NCBI RefSeq assembly: GCF_009852415.1
Contig: NZ_WOXS01000002.1
Span: forward strand, 6,736,001 to 6,800,000
Length of the DNA stretch: 64,000 nt
From: Streptomyces sp. Tu 3180
GTDB taxonomy: Bacteria > Actinomycetota > Actinomycetes > Streptomycetales > Streptomycetaceae
Direction of reading: 5' to 3'
In this document: positions 8,445 to 17,644 of the stretch, one piece after another
Position numbering within the stretch: the first letter of the stretch is position 1
Layout of the letters: each line of letters begins with the position of its first letter
Notes under the pieces: model-generated
Seen by the model: the letters and a program-made list of their open reading frames with translations, nothing else
What the model was told of the DNA's origin: nothing
The model's database searches: none
Program-made: the position numbers and the translations under genes

Positions 8445-10097
8445 ATGACGCACGGTACGGGACGAGTGGGCAGACGGGGTGTGCTCGCGGCAGGTGCCGC
8501 ACTGGGCGGCGGGATGCTGCTGCCCGCGCCCCGGGCAGCGGCCGCGCCGGACGAGCTGGTGACCGTCACCCCGGGCGACGCGCGCTACCCGGACCTGGTC
8601 CGGGGCTGGAACCAGCGCTACGTCGGCCGGCCCGAGGCGGTCCACGTGGTCCGCTCGACCGCCCAGGTCGCGACCGCCGTCCGGCAGGCGGTCCGGGCCG
8701 GCAAGCGGATCACCGTGCGCAGCGGCGGACACTGCTGGGAGGACTTCGTCTTCACCCCCGACGTCCAGGTGGTCGTCGACATGTCGGCGATGCGGGACGT
8801 GGACTTCGACTCGTCGATGAACGCCTTCGTGGTGCAGCCGGGCGCCCAGCTCCTCGACGTCTACGAACGCCTGTACCGCACCTGGGGCGTCATCGTGCCG
8901 GCCGGCATGTGCTTCCAGGTCGGGGCGGGCGGCCACGTCAGCGGCGGCGGCTGGGGCCTGCTGTGCCGCCGGCTCGGCCTCGTGGTGGACCACCTGTACG
9001 CGGTCGAGGTCGTCGTGGCGGGCGCCGACGGCAAGGTGCGCACCGTCGTCGCCACCCGCGAGGACGACGACCCCCACCGGGAGCTGTGGTGGGCCCACAC
9101 GGGCGGGGGCGGCGGCAACTTCGGCATCGTGACCCGCTACTGGTTCCGCAGTCCCGGCGCGAGCGGCACCGACCCGGCCCGGCTGCTGCCGGCCCCGCCG
9201 CCCGAGGTCCTGGTCAGCGCCGTGTCCTGGAACTGGTCCGAGCTGGACGAGCGGTCCTTCGCCCGCCTGGTCCGCAACTACGCGGACTGGCACGTCCGGC
9301 ACGCCGCCCCCGACGACCCGGCCACCGCCGTGTGCAGCATGCTCTCCCTCAACCACGTCTCGAACGGGGCCGTGGGCCTGATCACCCACGTCGACGCGAG
9401 CGTGCCCGGTGCCGCGCGGCTGCACGACGAGTTCCTCACGGAGGTCAGCGAGGGCGTCAACGCCACCCGGGGACCGGTCACCACGCGGATGGGCGAGCTG
9501 ACCGCGCTGCCGGACCTGGTCACCCCGCGCCGCCTCCCGTGGCTGCAGGCGGCCCGCTACCTGGGCACGGCGAACCCCACCACCAACGACCCGACCCAGA
9601 AGAGCGACTTCAAGTCGGCGTACATGAAGGCGGGCTTCCCCGAGCGCCAGCTGTCCGCCCTGTACCGCCACCTGACCCGCGAGGACGTCGGCAACCCCAC
9701 GGGCTCGGTCATGCTCAGCTCGTTCGCGGGTCAGGTGTCGGCCGTCGCCCAGGACGCCACGGCCAGCGCCCACCGGGACGCCGCGTACAAGCTGGCCTGG
9801 ATGATCTGGTGGGACGACCCCGCCGACGAGAAGGACTGCGTGCGCTGGCTGCGCGAGTTCTACGCCGACATGTACGCCGACACCGGCGGCGTCCCGGTCC
9901 CCAACGAGGTGACCGACGGCTGCTACGTCAACTATCCCGACGCCGACCTGAGCTCCCCGGAGCACAACCGCTCGGACACGCCCTGGCACGACCTGTACTA
10001 CAAGGGCAACTACCGGCGTCTGCAGCGGGTCAAGCAGACGTACGACCCGGGGAACGTCTTCCGGCACCGGCAGTCGGTGCGACTGCCGGGCAGCTGA
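8445..10097 (+). CDS. Tat-exported FAD-linked oxidoreductase (berberine-bridge-enzyme type)
   Basis: The 550-residue protein begins with a twin-arginine signal (GRVGRRGVLAAGAALGGGML, cleavage likely near RAAAAP), so it is exported folded with its cofactor. It has the PCMH/VAO FAD fold. RSGGHCWEDF supplies the histidine for covalent FAD; GMCFQVGAGGHVSGGGWG places a cysteine where berberine-bridge enzymes form the second covalent bond; GGGGGNFGIVTRYW and a C-terminal berberine-type stretch (VNYPDADL, YYKGNYRRLQRVK) follow. The ATG at 8445 has GGGAGGG upstream. I infer a late oxidation or dehydrogenation of the cluster product outside the membrane. Confidence 0.88.
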   Translation: MTHGTGRVGRRGVLAAGAALGGGMLLPAPRAAAAPDELVTVTPGDARYPDLVRGWNQRYVGRPEAVHVVRSTAQVATAVRQAVRAGKRITVRSGGHCWEDFVFTPDVQVVVDMSAMRDVDFDSSMNAFVVQPGAQLLDVYERLYRTWGVIVPAGMCFQVGAGGHVSGGGWGLLCRRLGLVVDHLYAVEVVVAGADGKVRTVVATREDDDPHRELWWAHTGGGGGNFGIVTRYWFRSPGASGTDPARLLPAPPPEVLVSAVSWNWSELDERSFARLVRNYADWHVRHAAPDDPATAVCSMLSLNHVSNGAVGLITHVDASVPGAARLHDEFLTEVSEGVNATRGPVTTRMGELTALPDLVTPRRLPWLQAARYLGTANPTTNDPTQKSDFKSAYMKAGFPERQLSALYRHLTREDVGNPTGSVMLSSFAGQVSAVAQDATASAHRDAAYKLAWMIWWDDPADEKDCVRWLREFYADMYADTGGVPVPNEVTDGCYVNYPDADLSSPEHNRSDTPWHDLYYKGNYRRLQRVKQTYDPGNVFRHRQSVRLPGS

Positions 10098-10189
10098 GCC
10101 GGCGCAACCCGGCGGTGCGGGCCGGTGTTCCTCCTGGCGTACGGGTTACGACCACCGCCACGAGCGCCGAGACGACCGCAGGAGCCCCG

Positions 10190-11698
10190 ATGCCGCACAG
10201 CCCCGCCGTGGACACCCAGGTCGCCGTCGTCGGCGGCGGCCCGGTCGGCATGCTGCTCGCCCGTGAGCTGGCCCTGCTGGGCGTGCAGGTCACCGTCCTG
10301 GAGAAGCTCCCCGCACCGACCGGGGAGTCGAAGGCGGGGACGCTGCACGCCCGCACCGCCCAGACGCTGCACCGGCGCGGACTGCTGAAGGCCGTGCAGC
10401 CCGGCCCCCCGGCCCCGCCGGTCGGGCGGGGCCCCGTGCCGTTCCACTTCTCCGGCATGTTCGACCTCGACCTGAGCCGGGTCGTCGACGAGGGCCCCGT
10501 GATGGTGGGCAGCCCGCAGGCGTGGGCACAGGAGGTGTTCGCGGCCGACGCCGAACGGCTGGGCGCGCGGATACGGCGCGACCGCGAGCTCGTCGGCCTC
10601 GAGGAGGAACCGGACGCCGTGCGCCTGACCGCGCGCGACTCCCGGGGCGCCACGCACACGCTGCGCGCCTCCTGGGTGGTCGGTGCGGACGGTGCCCGCA
10701 GCGCCGTCCGCAAGCTGGCCGGCATCCCGTTCTCCGGCACACCCGCCCGCGTCGGCGCCCTGATCGGAGAGGTCCGCCTGCTGGACCCGGCCCGCGCGCC
10801 GCAGGGCTGGCAGCGCAACCCGCGGGGCTGGACCCTGGTGTGGCTCAACCCGTTCGGACGCAGCCGGGTGTGCACGTACGACTTCCGGGGCCCGCACCCC
10901 GACCGGCAGGCGCCCGTGACGCTGGACGAGTTCCGGGCGGAGGTGGAGCGGATCGCGGGCCGCCCGGTGCCCATGGACTCGCCGAGCTGGCTCACCCGCT
11001 TCAGCGACGCCGCCCTCCAGGCCGAGCGCTACCGTGCCGGCAGGATCCTGCTCGCCGGCGACGCGGCGCACGTCCACTTCCCGGCCGGCGGCCAGGGCGT
11101 CAACCTCGGCCTGCAGGACGCCGTCAACCTGGGCTGGAAGCTCGCCGCGGAGGTGCACGGCTGGGCGCCGCCCGGACTGCTCGACACGTACGAGACCGAA
11201 CGCGCGCCCGTCGCCGAGGCGGTCCTGGAGAACGTGCGCGCCCAGGTCGCCCTGATGGACCCCGACCCCCGCATGGACGCGCTGCGCACCCTGTTCGCCC
11301 GGATGATGCACTTCGACGACGTCAACCAGTACCTCGGAGGCATGATCAGCGGCGTCGACGTCCGCTACGACACCGGCGACCCCGGCGACCCGCTCGCCGG
11401 CCGCTTCGCCCCCGACGTGCGCCTGAAGACCGGGGACTCGGTCACCAGCCTCGCCGAGCTCCTGCACGACGCCAGGCCGTTGCTGTTGCTCCTGACCGAC
11501 TCCGAGGACCTCCGCGAGACCGTGGAGCCCTGGCGGCCCAGGGTGAACGTGGTGACCGCGACGGCGGCCGAGCCGATCGGCGCGGACGCCCTGCTGGTGC
11601 GGCCCGACGGGTACGTCGCCTGGTCGGCCCCGGGAGGCGGCGGGGACGCGGACGCCCTGGCCGGGGCGCTGGGGTGCTGGTTCGGGCACCCCGCGTAG
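10190..11698 (+). CDS. FAD-dependent aromatic hydroxylase (PheA/TetX/UbiH family)
   Basis: The 502-residue class A flavoprotein monooxygenase has the dinucleotide motif VAVVGGGPVGMLLARELALLG (residues 9-29), the DG motif GADGARSAVRKLAGIPFSG and the GD motif RILLAGDAAHVHFPAGGQG. A C-terminal thioredoxin-like extension ends in RPDGYVAW, as in polyketide and phenol hydroxylases of about 500-540 residues. An AGGAG ribosome site sits five bases before the ATG. It uses NAD(P)H and O2 to hydroxylate an activated ring. In this cluster it could hydroxylate 3-amino-4-hydroxybenzoate, but that is inference; an upstream in-frame GTG is possible. Confidence 0.88.
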   Translation: MPHSPAVDTQVAVVGGGPVGMLLARELALLGVQVTVLEKLPAPTGESKAGTLHARTAQTLHRRGLLKAVQPGPPAPPVGRGPVPFHFSGMFDLDLSRVVDEGPVMVGSPQAWAQEVFAADAERLGARIRRDRELVGLEEEPDAVRLTARDSRGATHTLRASWVVGADGARSAVRKLAGIPFSGTPARVGALIGEVRLLDPARAPQGWQRNPRGWTLVWLNPFGRSRVCTYDFRGPHPDRQAPVTLDEFRAEVERIAGRPVPMDSPSWLTRFSDAALQAERYRAGRILLAGDAAHVHFPAGGQGVNLGLQDAVNLGWKLAAEVHGWAPPGLLDTYETERAPVAEAVLENVRAQVALMDPDPRMDALRTLFARMMHFDDVNQYLGGMISGVDVRYDTGDPGDPLAGRFAPDVRLKTGDSVTSLAELLHDARPLLLLLTDSEDLRETVEPWRPRVNVVTATAAEPIGADALLVRPDGYVAWSAPGGGGDADALAGALGCWFGHPA

Positions 11699-11735
11699 GA
11701 GACGGCGCCGGGAGCCTGCCGGCGACCGCCGAAGA

Positions 11736-11774
11736 CCCCGCCGCGGCCGGCGGATCCCGCCGGCCGCGGCGGGG
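11736..11774. terminator. Perfect 18-bp hairpin between convergent genes
   Basis: The arms 11736-11753 and 11757-11774 are perfectly complementary around a 3-base loop. No T-run follows, as is usual for GC-rich actinobacterial terminators. It lies 38 bp after the hydroxylase stop. Confidence 0.75.
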
Positions 11775-11818
11775 CGGCGTCCTGACCGCCCGCCGCACGG
11801 GAGAAGGACGGCCGCGCC

Positions 11819-11852
11819 GGGCGCCCGACGGCCGCTGTGCCGTCGGGCGCCC
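11819..11852. terminator. Second hairpin, 13-bp arms
   Basis: The arms GGGCGCCCGACGG (11819-11831) and its complement (11840-11852) enclose an 8-base loop. It lies 37 bp beyond the metF stop, so it probably terminates the minus-strand methyl-cycle operon. Confidence 0.7.
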
Positions 11853-11888
11853 GCGGACCGGTGCGCCGCGCCGTTCCCCACGGTGGAC

Positions 11889-12779
11889 TCAGCTCACACG
11901 GAAGCTCCTCGAACCGAGCACGTCGCGGTGGATGTCCACCGCCGCCGTGGACCTGTTCAGCGTGATGTAGTGCAGGCCCGGTGCACCCTCGTCCAGCAGA
12001 CGTCCGGCCATGGCGGTGGCGTGCTCGACGCCGATCCGGTGACCGGCGGCGGGATCGTCGCGCACCGCCTCGAGGCGGTGCGCCAGGTCCTCCGGGAACG
12101 CCGCGTGGGACAGTTCGGCGAAACGGCGGATCTGCCGCACGTCGGTGGCCGGCATGATCTCCGGGATGATCGGCACGTCACAGCCCGCGGCGTCCACCCT
12201 GTCGCGCAGCCGCAGGTAGTCCTCGACGTGGAAGAACATCTGGGTGATGGCGTAGTCGGCGCCCGCACGGCACTTGGCGACGAAGTGCCGGATGTCGCTG
12301 TCCCAGTCCGGCGAGCGCGGGTGCATCTCGGGAAAAGCGGCCACGCCGATGGTGAAATCCCCCAGGGAACGGACGAGTTCGACCAGCTCGTAGGCGTACG
12401 TGAAACCGTCCGGGTGCGGCGTCCAGGGACCGTTCGGATCACCGGGCGGGTCGCCGCGCAGAACCAGGACGTCCTTGATCCCCGCGTCGGCGTACTGACC
12501 GATGATGTGCCGCAGTTCGGCCACCGAGTGCCCGACGGCGGTCAGGTGGGCGACGGGCCGCAGGGTGGTCTCGGCGCCGATGCGCCGGGTGACCTCGACG
12601 GTGCGCTCGCGCGAGGAGCCGCCCGCGCCGTAGGTGACGGACACGAAGGTGGGGGAGAGGGGCTCGACACGGCGGACGGTGTCCCACAGGGTGCGGTCGC
12701 CCTTGTCGGTCTTGGGCGGGAAGAACTCGAACGAGAACGACGGAACGCCGCTCGACAGCGCGCCGCGCAGGGAACTCAT
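11889..12779 (-). CDS. metF: 5,10-methylenetetrahydrofolate reductase
   Basis: This 296-residue flavoprotein reduces methylene-THF to 5-methyl-THF, the methyl donor for methionine synthase. SFEFFPPKTDKG at residues 15-26 and VSVTYGAGGSSRERT near residue 47 are family signatures; VLRGDPPGD and ITQMFFHVEDYLRLRDRV follow. The ATG at 12779 overlaps the metH stop codon (ATGA), so the two consecutive methyl-transfer enzymes are translationally coupled. Length is normal for bacterial MetF. Confidence 0.95.
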   Translation of the reverse strand: MSSLRGALSSGVPSFSFEFFPPKTDKGDRTLWDTVRRVEPLSPTFVSVTYGAGGSSRERTVEVTRRIGAETTLRPVAHLTAVGHSVAELRHIIGQYADAGIKDVLVLRGDPPGDPNGPWTPHPDGFTYAYELVELVRSLGDFTIGVAAFPEMHPRSPDWDSDIRHFVAKCRAGADYAITQMFFHVEDYLRLRDRVDAAGCDVPIIPEIMPATDVRQIRRFAELSHAAFPEDLAHRLEAVRDDPAAGHRIGVEHATAMAGRLLDEGAPGLHYITLNRSTAAVDIHRDVLGSRSFRVS

Positions 12780-15700
12780 GAACGGCCTCCCGTGTTGAAG
12801 TACTTGGCTTCGGGGTGGTGGACGACGATGGCGTCGGTGGACTGTTCGGGGTGGAGCTGGAACTCCTCGGACAGGTGGACGCCGATGCGTTCGGGCTGGA
12901 GGAGGTCGGCGATCTTGGCGCGGTCCTCCAGGTCGGGGCAGGCGCCGTAGCCCAGGGAGAAGCGGGCGCCGCGGTATTTGAGGGCGAACATGTCCGGCAT
13001 GGCGGTGGGGTCCTCGCCGGCGAAGCCGAGTTCGGCGCGCACGCGGGCGTGCCAGTACTCGGCGAGGGCCTCGGCGAGCTGGACGGACAGGCCGTGCAGT
13101 TCGAGGTAGTCGCGGTAGGCGTTGGCCTGGAACATCCGGGCGGTCTCCTCGCCGATGCGGGAGCCGACGGTGACCACCTGCAGGCCGACCACGTCCGTCT
13201 GGCCGGATTCCTCGGGGCGGAAGAAGTCGGCCAGGCACAGCCGGCGGCCGCGGCGCTGGCGGGGGAAGGTGAAGCGGGTGCGTTCGTTGCCCCGCTCGTC
13301 CAGGATGATCAGGTCGTCGTCCTTGGACACGCACGGGAAGTAGCCGTAGACCACGGCCGCCTCCAGCAGGTTCTGCGTCTGCAGCCGCTCCAGCAGGCCG
13401 CGCAGCCGGGGCCGGCCCTCGCTCTCCACCAGTTCCCGGTAGCTGGGTCCCTCGCCGGTGCGGGCCTGCTTCAGGCCCCACTGGCCCTTGAACAGGGCGT
13501 CCTCGTCCAGCCAGGACGCGTACTCCCTGAGCTGGATGCCCCTGACCACCCGGGTGCCCCAGAACGGCGGCGCGGGCACCGGGTTGTCGGTGGCCACGTC
13601 GGAGCGGACGTGCCCCTCCTGCGGCCGCTCCTCCACCTCCACCGCGGCGGCCCGCACCCGGCGCTGCCTCAGCTCGGGCAGCTTCGCGCCGGGCACGCCG
13701 CGCTTGACGCCGATCAGGGCGTCCATCAGGCGCAGCCCCTCGAAGGCGTCGCGGGCGTAGCGGACCTCGCCCTGGTAGATCTCGTGCAGGTCCTGCTCGA
13801 CATACGCCCGGGTCAGGGCGGCGCCGCCGAGGATGACCGGGTAGTCGGCGGCCAGGCCGCGGGCGTTGAGCTCCTCCAGGTTCTCCTTCATGATCACGGT
13901 GGACTTCACCAGCAGCCCGGACATGCCGATCACGTCGGCCTTGTGCTCGGCGGCGGCGTCCAGGATCGCGGAGACGGGCTGCTTGATGCCGAGGTTGACG
14001 ACGGTGTAGCCGTTGTTGGACAGGATGATGTCGACCAGGTTCTTGCCGATGTCGTGCACGTCGCCGCGCACCGTGGCCAGCACGATGGTGCCCTTGCCCT
14101 CGTCGTCGGTCTTGTCCATGTGCGGCTCCAGATGCGCCACCGCGGCCTTCATCACCTCCGCGGACTGCAGCACGAACGGCAGCTGCATCTGCCCCGACCC
14201 GAACAGCTCCCCGACCACCTTCATGCCGTCCAGCAGGGTGTCGTTGACGATGTCCAGCGCCTTGCGGGTCCGCAGCGCCTCGTCCAGGTCGGCCTCCAGG
14301 CCGTTGCGCTCGCCGTCGATGATCCGCCGCTTGAGGCGTTCCTCCAGCGGCAGCGCGGCCAGCTCCTCGGCCCTGCCGGCCTTCAGCGACTTGGCGGTGG
14401 CCCCCTCGAACAGCGCCATCAGTTTCTGCAGCGGGTCGTAGCCCTCACGCCGCCGGTCGTAGATCAGATCCAGGGCGGTGTTCACCTGCTCCTCGTCGAA
14501 GCGGGCGATGGGCAGGATCTTGCTCGCGTGCACGATCGCCGAGTCCAGGCCGGCCTTGACGCACTCGTCGAGGAAGACGGAGTTGAGCAGGATGCGGGCG
14601 GCCGGGTTCAGGCCGAAGGAGATGTTCGACAGCCCCAGCGTGGTCTGCACGGCCGGGTGGCGGCGCTTGAGCTCGCGGATCGCCTCGATGGTGGCGACGC
14701 CGTCCTTGCGGGACTCCTCCTGCCCGGTGCAGATGGTGAAGGTCAGGCAGTCGATGAGGATGTCCTCCTCACGGACGCCCCAGTTGCCGGTGAGGTCGTC
14801 GATGAGCCGTTCGGCGATCTCCACCTTCTTCTCGGCGGTGCGGGCCTGGCCCTCCTCGTCGATGGTCAGCGCGATCAGCGCCGCCCCGTGCTCGCGGGCC
14901 AGCCGCGTGACACGCGCGAAGCGGGAGTCGGGGCCGTCGCCGTCCTCGTAGTTCACCGAGTTGATCACCGCCCGGCCGCCCAGCCGCTCCAGCCCGGCCC
15001 GGATCACCTCGACCTCGGTGGAGTCCAGCACCACCGGCAGCGTGGAGGCGGTCGCGAACCGGCCGGCCAGCTCCGCCATGTCCGCCACGCCGTCCCGGCC
15101 CACGTAGTCCACGCACAGGTCCAGCATGTGCGCGCCCTCACGGATCTGCTCCCGGGCCATCTCCACACAGTCGTCCCAGCGGCCCGCCAGCATCGCCTCA
15201 CGGAACTTCCTCGACCCGTTGGCGTTGGTGCGCTCACCGATCGCCAGATACGAGGTGTCCTGCCGGAACGGCACGCTCTGGTAGAGGGAGGCGGCGCCCG
15301 GCTCCGGCCGCGGATCACGCTCGCTCGGCGCCATCCCCCGCACCCGCTCCACCAGCCGCCGCAGGTGCTCGGGCGTGGTGCCGCAGCAGCCGCCCACCAG
15401 CGACAGCCCGTAGTCGCGGACGAACGCCTCCTGCGCGTCCGCCAGCTCCGGCGCGCTCAGCGGATAGCGCGCACCGTCCCGGGTGAGCTCCGGCAGCCCG
15501 GCGTTGGGCATGCACGACAGCGGCACCCGCGCATGGCGGGCCAGATAGCGCAGGTGCTCGCTCATCTCGGCCGGACCGGTCGCACAGTTCAGGCCGATCA
15601 TGTCGATGCCGAGCGGCTCCAGCGCGGTCAGCGCCGCACCGATCTCCGAGCCCAGCAGCATCGTGCCGGTCGTCTCCACCGTCACCGAGACGATCAGCGG

Positions 15701-16252
15701 CACCTCGCAGCCCGCCGCCTCCATCGCCCGCCGGGCGGCGACGACCGAGGCCTTGGTCTGCAGCAGGTCCTGCGTGGTCTCCACCAGCAGCGCGTCCGCA
15801 CCCCCCGCCAGCAGACCCTCCGCGTTCTGCTGATAGGCGTCCCGGATCGCGGCGAACGTGATGTGCCCCAAAGTGGGCAGCTTGGTACCGGGCCCCATCG
15901 AACCCAGCACCCAGCGCTGCTGTCCGGTGCGCCGCGCGTAGTCGTCGGCCGTCTCGCGCGCGATGCGGGCACCGGCCTCGGACAGCTCGCCGATCCGGTG
16001 GGCGATGTCGTACTCGCCGAGGGCGGAGAGGTTCGCGCCGAAGGTGTTGGTCTCCACGCAGTCCACGCCCGCGTCGAAGTACGCGGCGTGCACGGAGCGG
16101 ACGATGTCCGGGCGGGTCACGTTCAGGATCTCGTTGCAGCCCTCGAGATTCTGGAAGTCCTCGAGCGTGGGGTCCTGGGCCTGGAGCATCGTGCCCATCG
16201 CCCCGTCGGCGACCACCACACGGGTGGCGAGCGCCTCACGCAGCCCGCTCAT
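12776..16252 (-). CDS. metH: Cobalamin-dependent methionine synthase
   Basis: The 1158-residue protein shows all four MetH modules in order. The homocysteine domain starts with VVADGAMGTMLQ and has the zinc-ligand segments GLNCATGP and GGCCGTTPEHL. The methyl-THF domain has GERTNANGSRKF. The cobalamin domain has DVHDIGKNLVDIILSNNGY, whose His ligates cobalt. The SAM-dependent reactivation domain ends near FQLHPEQSTDAIVVHHPEAKYF. It transfers a methyl group from 5-methyl-THF to homocysteine through B12. It overlaps both neighbours (ATGA at each end), making one coupled operon with the upstream PfkB kinase and downstream metF. Confidence 0.97.
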   Translation of the reverse strand: MSGLREALATRVVVADGAMGTMLQAQDPTLEDFQNLEGCNEILNVTRPDIVRSVHAAYFDAGVDCVETNTFGANLSALGEYDIAHRIGELSEAGARIARETADDYARRTGQQRWVLGSMGPGTKLPTLGHITFAAIRDAYQQNAEGLLAGGADALLVETTQDLLQTKASVVAARRAMEAAGCEVPLIVSVTVETTGTMLLGSEIGAALTALEPLGIDMIGLNCATGPAEMSEHLRYLARHARVPLSCMPNAGLPELTRDGARYPLSAPELADAQEAFVRDYGLSLVGGCCGTTPEHLRRLVERVRGMAPSERDPRPEPGAASLYQSVPFRQDTSYLAIGERTNANGSRKFREAMLAGRWDDCVEMAREQIREGAHMLDLCVDYVGRDGVADMAELAGRFATASTLPVVLDSTEVEVIRAGLERLGGRAVINSVNYEDGDGPDSRFARVTRLAREHGAALIALTIDEEGQARTAEKKVEIAERLIDDLTGNWGVREEDILIDCLTFTICTGQEESRKDGVATIEAIRELKRRHPAVQTTLGLSNISFGLNPAARILLNSVFLDECVKAGLDSAIVHASKILPIARFDEEQVNTALDLIYDRRREGYDPLQKLMALFEGATAKSLKAGRAEELAALPLEERLKRRIIDGERNGLEADLDEALRTRKALDIVNDTLLDGMKVVGELFGSGQMQLPFVLQSAEVMKAAVAHLEPHMDKTDDEGKGTIVLATVRGDVHDIGKNLVDIILSNNGYTVVNLGIKQPVSAILDAAAEHKADVIGMSGLLVKSTVIMKENLEELNARGLAADYPVILGGAALTRAYVEQDLHEIYQGEVRYARDAFEGLRLMDALIGVKRGVPGAKLPELRQRRVRAAAVEVEERPQEGHVRSDVATDNPVPAPPFWGTRVVRGIQLREYASWLDEDALFKGQWGLKQARTGEGPSYRELVESEGRPRLRGLLERLQTQNLLEAAVVYGYFPCVSKDDDLIILDERGNERTRFTFPRQRRGRRLCLADFFRPEESGQTDVVGLQVVTVGSRIGEETARMFQANAYRDYLELHGLSVQLAEALAEYWHARVRAELGFAGEDPTAMPDMFALKYRGARFSLGYGACPDLEDRAKIADLLQPERIGVHLSEEFQLHPEQSTDAIVVHHPEAKYFNTGGRS

Positions 16253-17232
16253 GCCAGTCCCGCCAGTCGCGGCTCGATCTCGCGGGCCGTGTCGTGCCCG
16301 TAGGCGCGCTCGACACGGTCGATCAGGTCCGCGGCGAGCAGCTTGTACTCCTGTGTGCCGACCGTCTCCAGGACGACCGAGGCCAGCGCGCAGCCCAGCT
16401 GGGCCGCGCGCTCCTCGGGCCAGTCCCAGCTCAGGCCGGCGAGGAATCCGGAACGGAACGCGTCGCCCACGCCGGTCGGATCGACGATCTTCTCGGTGGG
16501 GACGGCGGACACGTCGAGACGGGGCTGCCCGCACCGCGACAGGGAGACGCCCTCCGCGCCCCGGGTGATGATCCACGTGCCGACGCGGAGCAGGATCTCC
16601 CGTTCGCTCCAGCCGGTGCGTTCCCGCAGCAGGGCGGCCTCGTACTCGTTGGTGAACAGCAGGTGCGCGCGGTCCACCAGGCGGCGGGCCTGGGTTTCGT
16701 CCAGCCGGGCCAGTTGCTGTGAGGGATCGGCGGCGAGGCGGATGCCGGCGCGCCGTGCGGTCTCGGTGTGGCGCAGCATCGCCTCCGGGGCGTCGGCGCC
16801 GACGTGCACGAGGTCGAATCCGCCGCAGCGGGCCGCCACCGCGGCGAGGTCGATCTTTCCGGCGTCCGCCATGGCGCCGGCGTAGAAGGTGGCGATCTGG
16901 TTCTGCGCCTCGTCCGTCGTGCACACGAACCGGGCGGTGTGCAGGGTCTCGCTGATCCTGACGGCGTCCGTGTTCACCCCGGCGGCGCGCAGCCAGGTCC
17001 CGTACTCGGCGAAATCGAGGCCCGCGGCGCCGATCAGGTGGGGGGTGAGTCCCAGACGTCCCAGTCCGAAGGCGATGTTGGCGGCGACACCGCCGCGGTG
17101 TACGTCGAGACGGTCGACGAGGAAGGACAGGGACACCTGGTCCAGGTGGTCGGCGATCAGCTGGTCGGTGAACCGACCGGGGAAGGACATCAGATGGTCG
17201 GTGGCTATCGAGCCGGTCACGGCGATTCGCAC
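16249..17232 (-). CDS. PfkB-family kinase, probable adenosine kinase
   Basis: The 327-residue protein has the PfkB fold signatures: HRGGVAANIAFGLGRLG near residue 45 and DPTGVGDAFRSGFLAG near residue 260, whose Asp is the catalytic base. Actinobacterial adenosine kinases belong to this family. Its place at the head of an operon with metH and metF suggests that it salvages adenosine released when S-adenosylhomocysteine is cleaved, which completes the methyl cycle. That role is inferred from context; another sugar or nucleoside substrate is possible. The start is GTG at 17232 and its stop overlaps the metH ATG. Confidence 0.8.
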   Translation of the reverse strand: MRIAVTGSIATDHLMSFPGRFTDQLIADHLDQVSLSFLVDRLDVHRGGVAANIAFGLGRLGLTPHLIGAAGLDFAEYGTWLRAAGVNTDAVRISETLHTARFVCTTDEAQNQIATFYAGAMADAGKIDLAAVAARCGGFDLVHVGADAPEAMLRHTETARRAGIRLAADPSQQLARLDETQARRLVDRAHLLFTNEYEAALLRERTGWSEREILLRVGTWIITRGAEGVSLSRCGQPRLDVSAVPTEKIVDPTGVGDAFRSGFLAGLSWDWPEERAAQLGCALASVVLETVGTQEYKLLAADLIDRVERAYGHDTAREIEPRLAGLA

Positions 17233-17644
17233 GACGGTCTCTCTCCTTGAACCCGGGGTCGAAGGGTGCGGCCCGGTGCCCGGCGGCCGGGGCGCACGGG
17301 GCGCCGGGCCGGGCTCCGGCAGCGCGGGCGGGCCCTGCACGGGGCAAGCCTGCCGCGTGCCGCTCAAGCGCTGAGCGAAGCGCCCGTCCGGCACGGGCGC
17401 CGGGCGCGGATCCGGAAGCTTCTCCCCGGTTGTCACGCTCGGTTACTATGCTCACTTCATGCCGGGAGCCGGAGGCCGGGAGCGAGGGGCGCCGCTCCCG
17501 GCGGACCGCCGGGAGAGAGGGTGGCGCGCATGCCGAACGGGATTCCCCGGACACTCCCCGGGTCGGGCGGAGAGATTTCCGCGGATGTGTCACCTCGGAG
17601 CTGGTCATGGAACATAAGGCATACGACTTGTGGGGCCTTGGAAC
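17233..17644. other. Intergenic region between methyl-cycle operon and HipA-like gene
   Basis: This 412-bp divergent region holds no convincing gene. A GC hairpin with 8-bp arms (17380-17387 and 17393-17400) lies about 150 nt upstream of the kinase start and would be in the operon leader. I looked on the minus strand for cobalamin and S-adenosylhomocysteine riboswitch consensus and did not see either. Confidence 0.5.

Noticed and set aside
12815..16303. Very long plus-strand frame antisense to metH
   Set aside because: It is a shadow of metH; high GC removes stops in the opposite strand, and the translation has Val/Gly/His bias with no domain.
17233..17644. Possible cobalamin or S-adenosylhomocysteine riboswitch upstream of the kinase-metH-metF operon
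   Set aside because: I looked for the B12 box and the SAH-riboswitch core on the minus strand and found no match, only a simple GC hairpin.
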